64,000 nucleotides of DNA, from positions 4,836,001 to 4,900,000 of the forward strand of contig NZ_JAUTBA010000001.1 in the NCBI RefSeq assembly GCF_030818895.1, read 5' to 3'. The stretch's first letter is position 1. Each line of letters starts with the position of its first letter. Of this stretch, positions 9,306 to 17,149 are shown piece by piece. The notes under the pieces were generated by a model. The model did not search any database. It was not told where the DNA came from and saw nothing but the letters and a program-made list of their open reading frames with translations. The DNA is from Sphingobacterium zeae (GTDB taxonomy: Bacteria; Bacteroidota; Bacteroidia; Sphingobacteriales; Sphingobacteriaceae). The position numbers and the translations under genes were made by a program.

Positions 9306-9851
9306 TTACTCTTTTTCTACTTGCATGTAGTTTAGTTCAAGTGGCGTCTTACGACCGAAGACTTTCACCATCACGATTAATTTCTTTTTATCTTCGTGGA
9401 CTTCTTCGATTTCTCCGGTAAATCCATTGAAAGGACCATCATTCACTTTGACTGTTTCACCCACGTAATAAGGAACATTAATGGTTTCACCTTGCTCTGC
9501 CATTTCATCCACCTTACCCAGGATACGATTTACCTCTGCTTGGCGTAAAGGGACAGCGTTACCAGCTTTATCGCCCAAGAAACCAATTACACTATTGATA
9601 TTTTTAATCACGTGCTCTAACTCACCATCAAGTGCGGCTTCTAATAATACATAACCAGGATAATAGTTACGCTCTTTAGCAACTTTCTTACCATCGCGCA
9701 TCAAGTAGTATTTTTCCATTGGAATCAACACTTGAGGAATCAAGTGTTCAATACCTAAACGGCTAACCTCGGCATCAATATATTGCTTTACTTTCTTTTC
9801 TTTACCACTTACAGCACGAACTACGTACCACTTTAAACCTTGATCTGCCAT
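9306..9851 (-). CDS. nusG: Transcription termination/antitermination factor NusG
   Basis: 181 residues. The N-terminal NGN domain that contacts RNA polymerase (KWYVVRAVSGKEKKVKQYI ... NYYPGYVLLEA) is followed by a C-terminal KOW domain at about residues 125-181 (VKVNDGPFNGFTGEIEEV), which binds NusE or Rho. It lies 20 bp downstream of secE in the usual secE-nusG pair. The next gene in transcription order is the S41 protease instead of the usual rplK. Confidence 0.98.
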   Translation of the reverse strand: MADQGLKWYVVRAVSGKEKKVKQYIDAEVSRLGIEHLIPQVLIPMEKYYLMRDGKKVAKERNYYPGYVLLEAALDGELEHVIKNINSVIGFLGDKAGNAVPLRQAEVNRILGKVDEMAEQGETINVPYYVGETVKVNDGPFNGFTGEIEEVHEDKKKLIVMVKVFGRKTPLELNYMQVEKE

Positions 9852-9871
9852 AAATAAATACGATTGAAAAA

Positions 9872-10066
9872 TTAAGAAGCAATACCGTACAAGAATTCTA
9901 ACCCTACACTTGAAGCTTTATCCATTACAAAGACGACCAATGCAATAAGAAGAGAAGCAACAAGTACAATAACAGCTGAACTTTGTAACTGAGACCATGT
10001 AGGCCAAGTCACTTTCTCAGTGATCTCTACATAAGAGTCTTTAAAAAAATCAAGTACTTTTGCCAT
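9872..10066 (-). CDS. secE: Preprotein translocase subunit SecE
   Basis: 64-residue single-span form of SecE, the clamp of the SecYEG channel. A cytoplasmic amphipathic helix (FFKDSYVEITEKVTWPTWSQL, shown here as KVTWPTW for the signature) is followed by one membrane helix (SSAVIVLVASLLIALVVFVM). The gene begins 22 bp after the 3' end of tRNA-Trp, is transcribed with it, and sits directly before nusG. Confidence 0.95.
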   Translation of the reverse strand: MAKVLDFFKDSYVEITEKVTWPTWSQLQSSAVIVLVASLLIALVVFVMDKASSVGLEFLYGIAS

Positions 10067-10088
10067 TTTAGTTTATCTGTTTTTATAA

Positions 10089-10161
10089 GCACGGGCACCA
10101 GGACTCGAACCCAGACCAAAGGTTTTGGAGACCTTCGTTCTACCTTTAAACTATGCCCGTG
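10089..10161 (-). tRNA. tRNA-Trp (CCA)
   Basis: A cloverleaf can be drawn on the minus strand. The 7-bp acceptor stem is CACGGGC/GCCCGTG, the anticodon loop is CTCCAAA with anticodon CCA, and the T-arm carries GGGTTCGAGTCC. No CCA tail is encoded. The gene is the first of the tRNA-Trp-secE-nusG unit, a common bacterial linkage. Confidence 0.95.
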
Positions 10162-10180
10162 TATTTCTTATTTTGTGATG

Positions 10181-10212
10181 CAAATATAGTGTTTTAAACC
10201 CCTTTCTGCAAA
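10181..10212 (-). promoter_or_regulatory. Housekeeping promoter for tRNA-Trp-secE-nusG
   Basis: On the minus strand: TTTG, 20 bp, TATATTTG, a near-perfect Bacteroidota promoter. Initiation would fall near 10175, about 14 nt before the mature 5' end of tRNA-Trp, which suits a short tRNA leader. Confidence 0.75.
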
Positions 10213-10256
10213 TCTTTTTTCACTTTTTTTTATTCTAATCCGATAAATCGCTTATC

Positions 10257-10294
10257 GAAAAAATAAGCTAATCAACCTGAGTCGATTAGCTTAT
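10257..10294 (-). terminator. Rho-independent terminator of tuf
   Basis: Bases 10263-10273 and 10284-10294 form an 11-bp stem (ATAAGCTAATC/GATTAGCTTAT) with a 10-base loop. On the minus strand it is followed by a run of six T residues. It lies 30 bp after the tuf stop codon and separates the tRNA-tuf unit from the tRNA-Trp promoter. Confidence 0.8.
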
Positions 10295-10323
10295 CTTATT
10301 TGATTCTAAATCTTAATTTAAGA

Positions 10324-11508
10324 CTAGATAATTTCAGTTACCTGACCAGCACCTACTGTACGACCACCTTCACGGATAGCGAACCGTAGACCTTTTTCCA
10401 TTGCAATCGCAGAAATTAATTTCACGCTGATTGTAACGTTATCACCTGGCATAACCATTTCAGTACCTTCTGGTAAAGAGATCTCTCCAGTTACGTCAGT
10501 TGTACGGAAATAGAATTGAGGACGGTATTTGTTGAAGAATGGAGTGTGACGACCACCTTCAGCTTTTGACAATACGTAAACCTCTGCTTTGAAATGATCG
10601 TGAGGAGTTACTGAACCTGGTTTACAGATAACCATACCACGTTTGATATCAGTTTTCTCAATACCACGTAACAATAAACCTACGTTATCACCAGCCTCAC
10701 CGTAATCTAAGATTTTACGGAACATCTCAACACCTGTTACTGTAGATTTCAAGTTCTCAGCACCCATACCTAAGATCTCAACTGGATCACCAGAGTTAAT
10801 TACACCTCTTTCGATACGACCTGTAGCAACTGTACCACGACCTGTGATCGAGAATACGTCCTCTACTGGCATCAAGAAAGGTAAGTCTGTCAAACGTGGA
10901 GGAATTGGAATGTAGTTATCTACAGCATCCATTAATTCCATGATTTTCTCAACCCACTCAGGCTCACCATTCAATGCACCTAAAGCAGAACCTTTGATTA
11001 CAGGGATATCATCACCAGGGAATTCGTAGAATGATAATAACTCACGAACTTCCATTTCAACTAAGTCTAACAACTCAGGATCATCAACTAAGTCAGTTTT
11101 GTTCATGAATACTACTAACGCAGGAACACCTACTTGGCGAGCCAACAAGATGTGCTCACGAGTTTGAGGCATAGGACCATCAGTCGCAGCAACTACGATG
11201 ATAGCACCGTCCATTTGAGCAGCACCAGTTACCATGTTCTTAACGTAGTCAGCGTGACCTGGACAGTCAACGTGTGCATAGTGACGGTTAGCTGTAGAAT
11301 ATTCTACGTGTGCAGTATTGATTGTGATACCACGCTCTTTTTCTTCAGGAGCAGAGTCAATTGAATCAAATGAACGAGCTTCTGACAAACCTTTATCAGC
11401 CAATACTTTAGTGATAGCAGCTGTAGTTGTAGTTTTACCGTGGTCAACGTGACCGATAGTACCAATGTTTAAGTGTGGTTTACTACGGTCAAATTTCTCT
11501 TTTGCCAT
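10324..11508 (-). CDS. tuf: Translation elongation factor Tu
   Basis: 394-residue GTPase that delivers aminoacyl-tRNA to the ribosome. The P-loop is GHVDHGKT (residues 19-26), switch I contains RGITINTAHVEY, the DCPGHADYVKNM motif follows, and NKTD gives guanine specificity. Domain II (ITGRGTVATGRIERG) and domain III (FYFRTTDVTGEI ... GRTVGAGQVTEII) are complete. It is the last gene after four tRNA genes in the order Thr-Tyr-Gly-Thr-tuf, the same order as thrU-tyrU-glyT-thrT-tufB in Escherichia coli. Strong expression is expected from the two upstream promoters. Confidence 0.99.
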   Translation of the reverse strand: MAKEKFDRSKPHLNIGTIGHVDHGKTTTTAAITKVLADKGLSEARSFDSIDSAPEEKERGITINTAHVEYSTANRHYAHVDCPGHADYVKNMVTGAAQMDGAIIVVAATDGPMPQTREHILLARQVGVPALVVFMNKTDLVDDPELLDLVEMEVRELLSFYEFPGDDIPVIKGSALGALNGEPEWVEKIMELMDAVDNYIPIPPRLTDLPFLMPVEDVFSITGRGTVATGRIERGVINSGDPVEILGMGAENLKSTVTGVEMFRKILDYGEAGDNVGLLLRGIEKTDIKRGMVICKPGSVTPHDHFKAEVYVLSKAEGGRHTPFFNKYRPQFYFRTTDVTGEISLPEGTEMVMPGDNVTISVKLISAIAMEKGLRFAIREGGRTVGAGQVTEII

Positions 11509-11580
11509 GTTTATGCGAATTAGTAATTATAAATTATTTCTATTTGTTATATACTCTTGCTTAACTTTTACACAAGTACG

Positions 11581-11652
<72 letters not shown>

Positions 11653-11747
11653 TTACTAAAAAACCTTATTTACGTATTAATGCCCCCACCTTTAGATACA
11701 TTATTATCAAAGAAGATAGAGACTAAATTTAATACTTGAAAAATTTG

Positions 11748-11820
11748 AGCGGAAGACGAGGTTCGAACTCGCGACCTATAGCTTGGAAGGCTATCGCTCT
11801 ACCAACTGAGCTACTTCCGC
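11748..11820 (-). tRNA. tRNA-Gly (TCC)
   Basis: Minus-strand cloverleaf. The acceptor stem is GCGGAAG/CTTCCGC, the anticodon stem ATAGC/GCTAT encloses the loop CTTCCAA (anticodon TCC), and the T-loop is GGTTCGAACC-like. It is third in the Thr-Tyr-Gly-Thr-tuf cluster. Confidence 0.95.
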
Positions 11821-11869
11821 TTAACAATCAGAAATTAGAATAATCTAATCATCTAATTAAAAAAAAGTG

Positions 11870-11950
11870 TGGAGGGAGAAGGATTCGAACCTTCGAAGCC
11901 GAAGCAACGGATTTACAGTCCGTCCCATTTGACCGCTCTGGAACCCCTCC
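11870..11950 (-). tRNA. tRNA-Tyr (GTA)
   Basis: Minus-strand cloverleaf of 81 nt with a long variable arm, as expected for bacterial tRNA-Tyr. The acceptor stem is GGAGGGG/TCCCTCC (one G-T pair) and the anticodon loop is CTGTAAA (anticodon GTA). The discriminator is A. It is second in the cluster. Confidence 0.95.
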
Positions 11951-11976
11951 AGACCTGTAACTTTCGTTACATTTAG

Positions 11977-12049
<73 letters not shown>

Positions 12050-12119
12050 TTCTAATATCTTTTTTAAAACTTACATTCTATCAACGTCTGATCAAGCATT
12101 TCTACCTTTTCAGCGAGTG

Positions 12120-12151
12120 CAAATATCGAATTTACTTTTGATTTCTGCAAG
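12120..12151 (-). promoter_or_regulatory. Proximal promoter of the tRNA-tuf unit
   Basis: On the minus strand: CTTG, 20 bp, GATATTTG, one mismatch to TAnnTTTG. Initiation would fall near 12114, about 65 nt before the first tRNA. Together with the element at 12231-12260 it suggests two tandem promoters. Apart from these two promoters I see nothing in the stretch from 12050 to 12375. Confidence 0.5.
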
Positions 12152-12230
12152 TTTATTTTTTATTTTTTTTCATTTAAAGAACTAAGCAAACTTTCGTTGT
12201 TTTGAACCGTTGTTCCCTTGTTTGCTGATG

Positions 12231-12260
12231 CAAAGATAGACACAAAACTCACTTTACAAA
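12231..12260 (-). promoter_or_regulatory. Distal promoter of the tRNA-tuf unit
   Basis: On the minus strand: TTTG, 18 bp, TATCTTTG, an exact -7 match. It is about 180 bp upstream of the first tRNA. Its strength relative to the proximal element cannot be judged from sequence alone. Confidence 0.55.
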
Positions 12261-12375
12261 AATAATTATCAAAAAAAAACCACACTTTTTATCAATGACA
12301 CTGATATGCAGCACAATAATTTTTCTTTGCTTATTTGCCTGTTTTGGTTATTTACCTAATATACTATCTTTGGGC

Positions 12376-13539
12376 ATGCAAATTTTACCGCAATCACTTT
12401 CTAAACTTATCCCATACTCGACACTTGTCACGGTACTTTTGATGGGATCAGGTGAATTGAAAGCTCAAAATATTATTCAAAAATTGAGTAAAAAATTTCT
12501 TTCTTCCGAAAGAGATTCCACGCGTTCCGGCAGTTTTATGGTTTTGCCGGCAATTGGTTATGCGCAGGAAACAGGTGTGGAATATGGCCTGGCCAGCACC
12601 TATAATTTTTATCTGGACAAATCTGATCCCAAAATACGTACCTCCACGGTCATGGCTATGGGAACTTTCACATCCAACAGCCAATCGAACTTTAAACTGC
12701 AGACAGATTTTTGGACTAAAAACAACGACTACCATTTGATCAGTGAAATACGTTACCGAAACTGGCCGTTTAACTATTATGGCTTGGGTATGGACACTTG
12801 GAAAATAGATGAAGAACGTATCGATCAAAAATTATTTCGCGTCAAACTCGAAGCTGAGAAAAAAATCAGCAACAACCTCTATTCGGGCATCAACATTCAA
12901 TACGACAACTTCACCATTCGCAGCGACAGCGCCGATCGCATCTTCAATCATTCCGATCTTATTGGAAAAGATGGCGGACAACAACTCCTGATCGGGGTAT
13001 CGCAATTATTTGATAATAGGAACAACGTATCTTATACCACAAAAGGTTATTATGCCAAATTACGCTTGGCCTATGCTCCCAAATTATGGACCAGTGCTGA
13101 TTTTACAGGGGCAAACCTCGATGTGGATCTCCGTGGCTTTATTCCCCTGCACAACCAAGTCACACTGGCCCTACAAGGAATCTTTCGTTCCACATTTGGA
13201 AAAACCGTCCCATTTTACAATTACCGTGAGCTCGGTGGAGATATGATGATGCGCGGTTATTACCTCGGACGTTATCGCGACAAGAATTATCTTGCCTCAC
13301 AGGCTGAATTGCGTTACCGCTTTCATCCACGCTTTGGTATCGTTGGTTTTTCAGGACTAGGATCCACCTTCTCTAAAGAAAATAGCAGTCGATATGTTGC
13401 AAGCTATGGCGGTGGCTTACGTTACTTCTTTAGTCTGGAGCACAACAGCAGTATTCGCTTCGATTATTCCTTTGGCGAACAACGACCTGGAGAAAAGCGA
13501 CAATCGGGATTCTATTTATCCTTAAGTGAAGCTTTTTAA
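12376..13539 (+). CDS. Omp85/D15-like outer-membrane barrel protein
   Basis: 387 residues from the start used here (ATG at 12376), which gives a signal peptide (MQILPQSLSKLIPYSTLVTVLLMGSGELKAQ, cleavage after LKAQ shown in parts: hydrophobic STLVTVLLMG, end ELKAQ). An in-frame ATG at 12295 would put a second hydrophobic stretch in front. The rest is alternating beta-strand sequence. It contains GGDMMMRGYYLGRYRD, which resembles the (V/M)RGY motif of the surface-antigen (D15) barrel, and it ends in Phe after LSLSEA, an outer-membrane barrel signature. No POTRA domains are present, so this is a barrel-only member of unknown function. TATCTTTG at 12365-12372, with TTTG 18 bp upstream, looks like a promoter but lies so close to the ATG that the mRNA would be almost leaderless. 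The gene is divergent from the tRNA-tuf unit and closed by the terminator at 13542. Confidence 0.75.
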   Translation: MQILPQSLSKLIPYSTLVTVLLMGSGELKAQNIIQKLSKKFLSSERDSTRSGSFMVLPAIGYAQETGVEYGLASTYNFYLDKSDPKIRTSTVMAMGTFTSNSQSNFKLQTDFWTKNNDYHLISEIRYRNWPFNYYGLGMDTWKIDEERIDQKLFRVKLEAEKKISNNLYSGINIQYDNFTIRSDSADRIFNHSDLIGKDGGQQLLIGVSQLFDNRNNVSYTTKGYYAKLRLAYAPKLWTSADFTGANLDVDLRGFIPLHNQVTLALQGIFRSTFGKTVPFYNYRELGGDMMMRGYYLGRYRDKNYLASQAELRYRFHPRFGIVGFSGLGSTFSKENSSRYVASYGGGLRYFFSLEHNSSIRFDYSFGEQRPGEKRQSGFYLSLSEAF

Positions 13540-13541
13540 TG

Positions 13542-13586
13542 AAAAAAGAGCATCGATAACTTAGATATTATCAATGCTCTTTTTTA
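13542..13586. terminator. Bidirectional rho-independent terminator
   Basis: AAAAAAGAGCAT(C)GATAA pairs with TTATC(A)ATGCTCTTTTTT around a short loop. There are A residues on one side and T residues on the other, so it can stop transcription from both strands. It lies immediately after the stop codon of the barrel gene and faces the minus-strand gene at 13721. Confidence 0.85.
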
Positions 13587-13720
13587 TTATTACCGGATCA
13601 CTCACCTGTTCTTATCCATTCTACTTTCCAATCGCGTCAGGTTTTAAAATTAGTTCAGTCGCCTAAAGAACACGATGATTATAGTTCAAATGTTTGTCAA
13701 AATAATAGACGCAAAACAGC

Positions 13721-14248
13721 CTAAAATCTTATCAGAAAATTCTCCTTGCGCTGCTCCTTCCGAAAGAAAACCAAACCCATGCGGTACAAATCAATCGTCA
13801 CCACAACCCGCTCATCTTTTTTGATCTCATCCCAGTAGGCCTCCCTGCTCTCCGACCGATGTGGTTCGTTTATAATTAACATATCGCGGTCCTGGATATC
13901 GTTCAAAAAATTCAATTCAAGATTATCCCGATCAATGTAATAGATATGCCGATAAGCATAACGCCCACATTGCTGTTGCAGAAGATTTGCGTAGCCATCC
14001 TGAGGCTCGTTGGCCCAATAACTAAATTGATCGTAGATAAATGCTTTTAATAACCTATTGACCAATGCGTATTTCTTCTGCTCCACTTTATTTGCTTTCC
14101 GTATCGGGTCAGGTAATGCCGATATGTTGTCAATAAGTTCTTTCCGATAGATTACTTCATCAACCAATTTATACACAAAAGGCGAATGGGTCCCATGGCG
14201 ACTATGGGATAAAAAATAATGCCGCCAATACTTTAGCCGATAGTTCAT
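13721..14248 (-). CDS. Shortened methyltransferase-like protein of unknown function
   Basis: 175 residues. The N-terminus (YWRHYFLSHSRHGTHSPFVYKLVDEV) resembles the RHG-HSPFV start of a Bacteroidota family of SAM-dependent methyltransferases. The C-terminus (YWDEIKKDERVVVTIDLYRMGLVFFRKEQRKENFLIRF in parts: TIDLYRMGLVFF, KENFLIRF) resembles their last strand and tail. Family members as I remember them are about 240-270 residues. The missing middle is where the glycine-rich SAM-binding motif would be, and no such motif is visible. It may be an inactive, shortened paralogue or a distinct small family. No operon partner is evident: it stands alone between the terminator at 13542 and the histidine kinase gene. 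Confidence 0.55.
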   Translation of the reverse strand: MNYRLKYWRHYFLSHSRHGTHSPFVYKLVDEVIYRKELIDNISALPDPIRKANKVEQKKYALVNRLLKAFIYDQFSYWANEPQDGYANLLQQQCGRYAYRHIYYIDRDNLELNFLNDIQDRDMLIINEPHRSESREAYWDEIKKDERVVVTIDLYRMGLVFFRKEQRKENFLIRF

Positions 14249-14363
14249 TTCGCTGCAAACATCGCTAAATTTTATGATTTTTCACATGGAACATCACGGT
14301 TTATTTAGACAATCGGCAGGACTGCTCAACCCAAAAAAGAATTTTGGCACTAGATAAAAAGTA

Positions 14364-15683
14364 CTAAAACTGGAGTACAAAAACACTCCCCTGCCCTTCG
14401 GCGCTGTTCAGAAAAATGGTCCCCTTATGCAACAGCATAATCTGCTTACTTAAAGTCAAACCCACACCTGTACCCGTTTTCTTTGTTGTAAAAAATGGCG
14501 TAAAAATCTGTTCCTGAAGATCGGCAGGAATCCCTGCCCCGTTATCTTCAATCCGAATCTGCACCTTGCCGTCTACTTCAAGAGCAGATAAACTAATATA
14601 GGCGTCTTCCCTATTTTTAACCGCATCTATTGCATTCAACATTAAGTTGATAATAACCTGCTCGATCAAATTAACATCGGCAGATAAGATTAGCCGTGTA
14701 TTTTTCAGAATAATATCAACATCAATATTTTTTTGGATCAAGGTTGGTTCAAGCAGCTGATAGATATGTTCAAATAACTGGGAAATTTGAATAGGCGCTA
14801 GCTGAGGCTGATCGACCTTATTGATCATACGATAACTCTTCGCAAAATGTAAAAGTCCTTCGCTACGGCGTTTGATGGTGGAAATACCTGTTTTTAGATC
14901 ATCAATATCTTCCGCCCCTTTAAAATGGTCCAAACGACCGTTTAAGGTTTCAGCAAGTGAGCTGATTGGAGCGATGGAATTCATGATTTCATGTGTCAGT
15001 ACACGTAATAACTTGTGCCATGCCTTTGTCTCGGTCTCATCAATTGCTTCATTGATATTTTGGTATACCACAATGCGAAACAAAGCATCCTGTGTCTCAA
15101 AGCTTGAGCTCTGAATCAATAGCTTTATTTTTCCTTTACTTGACTGAACGGACTCCATCTGCTGCTGTCCGTTTTCAAGTAACATGGTTTTTTCATAAAG
15201 ATCGGTGTTTTTTTTCTTCAGCCCTGCGATGTTTCCGAGATGTGGTAAATGGAATAGTTGTTTAAATGCATCATTGACCCACATCACCTTTCCACTATCC
15301 CTTTCATAGAAGATGATCGCAGAATTCAACATATTGATTACACGATCCAAGTACTGATGCTGAATTTCCTGTTTGATGCTGATATCTTTATAGGTTTCGT
15401 TAATCTGATTAAAAGCAAGGAAAAGCTTTCCTTCCACAGATTGGGTATTTTTCACCAAGAAACGTCTTGTAAAATCACGATATTTGACGGCTTCAGAAAA
15501 TTCAATCAATTGACGCGCTAAAAAATTATATTGTGCATATAAATTAAAACCGAGATAAAGCATGACGCAAAAGATCAAGGCAGCCTGCACATATTCGCGC
15601 TTTAGTAACAGATAAGCACTTAGAAGAGCCGCGATCAGCAGTACTACAATCTTAATCGCATTTAGAATTTTTCCGTGCCGCAT
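14364..15683 (-). CDS. Membrane sensor histidine kinase (NtrB-like)
   Basis: 439 residues. Two membrane helices lie at about residues 8-27 and 33-50 with almost no loop between them, so sensing is probably within the membrane. A linker is followed by a PAS-like domain at about 110-215 (MLNSAIIFYERDSGKVMWVN). His231 lies in the phospho-acceptor helix (LLRVLTHEIMNSIAPISSLAE). The ATPase domain has an N-box (NLIEQVIINLMLNAIDAV), a G1 box EDNGAGIP at 379-386, FTPFFTTK, and a G2 box GTGVGL at 404-409. It starts 3 bp after the response regulator stops, so the two are an operon pair. Given its neighbours, it probably senses envelope stress or a toxic compound and controls the export array; the signal itself is unknown. 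Confidence 0.9.
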   Translation of the reverse strand: MRHGKILNAIKIVVLLIAALLSAYLLLKREYVQAALIFCVMLYLGFNLYAQYNFLARQLIEFSEAVKYRDFTRRFLVKNTQSVEGKLFLAFNQINETYKDISIKQEIQHQYLDRVINMLNSAIIFYERDSGKVMWVNDAFKQLFHLPHLGNIAGLKKKNTDLYEKTMLLENGQQQMESVQSSKGKIKLLIQSSSFETQDALFRIVVYQNINEAIDETETKAWHKLLRVLTHEIMNSIAPISSLAETLNGRLDHFKGAEDIDDLKTGISTIKRRSEGLLHFAKSYRMINKVDQPQLAPIQISQLFEHIYQLLEPTLIQKNIDVDIILKNTRLILSADVNLIEQVIINLMLNAIDAVKNREDAYISLSALEVDGKVQIRIEDNGAGIPADLQEQIFTPFFTTKKTGTGVGLTLSKQIMLLHKGTIFLNSAEGQGSVFVLQF

Positions 15684-15686
15684 CGA

Positions 15687-17048
15687 CTAAATATCATATT
15701 TTTCCAAGCGTCTATAAAGTGCCGCCCTCGTAAGCCCCAATTCTTTCGCTGCTTTACTAATATTACCATTATAACGCTCAATCGCTGATTTGATCGCTTT
15801 CCGTTCAAGTTCTTCTAAATTTTGACTGCCAGGACTAGATTCAACGATACGGCTCTCCATTGGCTGTTCAATTGGCGAGAAAAAAAGATCGTTACCAGCG
15901 ATACTAAGCTGGTCGGCCATAATAACAGCGCGCTCAATACTGTATTGTAGTTCGCGTACATTTCCTGGGAAATGGTATGCGGTCATCTTCTTAACCGCAT
16001 CCGACTCAAAACCTTCAATCCTTTTATTGTATTTTTTTGAATAGATATCGAGAAAATGATCAGCCAATAACTTGATATCCTCTCCTCGTTCACGCAAGGG
16101 CGGTACCTGAATTTCAACGGTATTGATCCGATAAATTAAGTCTTTTCGAAAACGGCTTTCATCTGCAAGTTGTTTCAATGGAACATTGGTTGCGGAGATC
16201 AAGCGTATATCCACCGATATTGGTTGATAGGAACCCAACGGCGTCACTTGTCTATTCTGCAGTACAGTTAACAGTTTAGCTTGTTGCTGCAAAGAGATAT
16301 TGCCAATTTCATCGAGGAACAATGTCCCGCCATTCGCCGCTTCGAACCGCCCTTGACGGTCTTCACGTGCATCCGTAAATGCGCCCTTCTTATAGCCAAA
16401 AAGCTCGCTTTCAAACAATGATTCTGTCAGCGCCCCGACATCAACCTTAACATAAGTCCGATCGGAACGCAGTGATCTTCGCTGAATGGCTTGAGCAATC
16501 AGGTCTTTCCCGGTCCCATTTTCACCTAATATTAATATATTGGCATCTGTAGGTGCAATTTTCTCTAATTTATATTGCAGTTCGTCCATCACAATGGAAT
16601 TACCAATCAAATCAGGACTGCTCACACTACTGAGCAAGGAATTTTTACTTTTCTTTTCTTTATTTTTTGATTCGGCAAGCGCGCTTTCGATCGTTGTCAA
16701 TAGTTGCTCATTTTCCCAAGGTTTCACCACAAAATCTGATGCTCCTTGTTTCAGCGATTTTACAGCGAGATCAACAGCTCCATAAGCGGTTATCATAATG
16801 ACATGTACCTGTGGAAACTTTTCTTTGATCCGCGACAACCAGTATAATCCCTCATTGCCGGTATTAATCGTACTTTTAAAATTCATATCTAAAAGCACCA
16901 GATCATAAGGTATCTTCTCCAAATGTGCGATAAGATTCTCCGGATTAGGCTCGACCTGAATATGGCTGACTTTAGGTTTAAGCAAGATTCTCGCTGCCGT
17001 TAGTAAGTCCTGATCATCGTCAACCACTAAAATTGATGCTTTTTTCAT
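15687..17048 (-). CDS. NtrC-family sigma54-activating response regulator
   Basis: 453 residues in the order receiver, AAA+ and Fis-type HTH. The receiver domain has acidic residues 10-12, phospho-acceptor Asp54 (LVLLDMNF), Thr87 and Lys109. The AAA+ domain has Walker A GENGTGKD at 175-182 and Walker B TLFLDEIGN at about 242-250. The sigma54-contacting loop reads GAFTDA (222-227) instead of the classical GAFTGA. The C-terminal HTH is NGNISKAAKELGLTRAALYRRLEKY. The gene sits between tolC and the kinase gene on one strand. The six enhancer/sigma54 modules found in this window (first at 18556-18659) make it the likely activator of tolC, the adaptor gene and the permease units. A TGGCA at 17094-17098 with a poor -12 element and no enhancer is the only hint of autoregulation. 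Confidence 0.93.
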   Translation of the reverse strand: MKKASILVVDDDQDLLTAARILLKPKVSHIQVEPNPENLIAHLEKIPYDLVLLDMNFKSTINTGNEGLYWLSRIKEKFPQVHVIMITAYGAVDLAVKSLKQGASDFVVKPWENEQLLTTIESALAESKNKEKKSKNSLLSSVSSPDLIGNSIVMDELQYKLEKIAPTDANILILGENGTGKDLIAQAIQRRSLRSDRTYVKVDVGALTESLFESELFGYKKGAFTDAREDRQGRFEAANGGTLFLDEIGNISLQQQAKLLTVLQNRQVTPLGSYQPISVDIRLISATNVPLKQLADESRFRKDLIYRINTVEIQVPPLRERGEDIKLLADHFLDIYSKKYNKRIEGFESDAVKKMTAYHFPGNVRELQYSIERAVIMADQLSIAGNDLFFSPIEQPMESRIVESSPGSQNLEELERKAIKSAIERYNGNISKAAKELGLTRAALYRRLEKYDI

Positions 17049-17149
17049 CTTTTTAAATTATGATTTTCTTTATTTTAATGGAATTAAAGAACTTGCCAAA
17101 CGCTATGTGATTTTTCCATGTCTGCTAAAATATGAAGATACTAAGATAA

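Noticed and set aside
17094..17098. TGGCA upstream of the response regulator as a seventh sigma54 promoter
   Set aside because: The -12 position reads TTAA without the G, and no enhancer dyad is found 53-56 bp away or anywhere in the gap.
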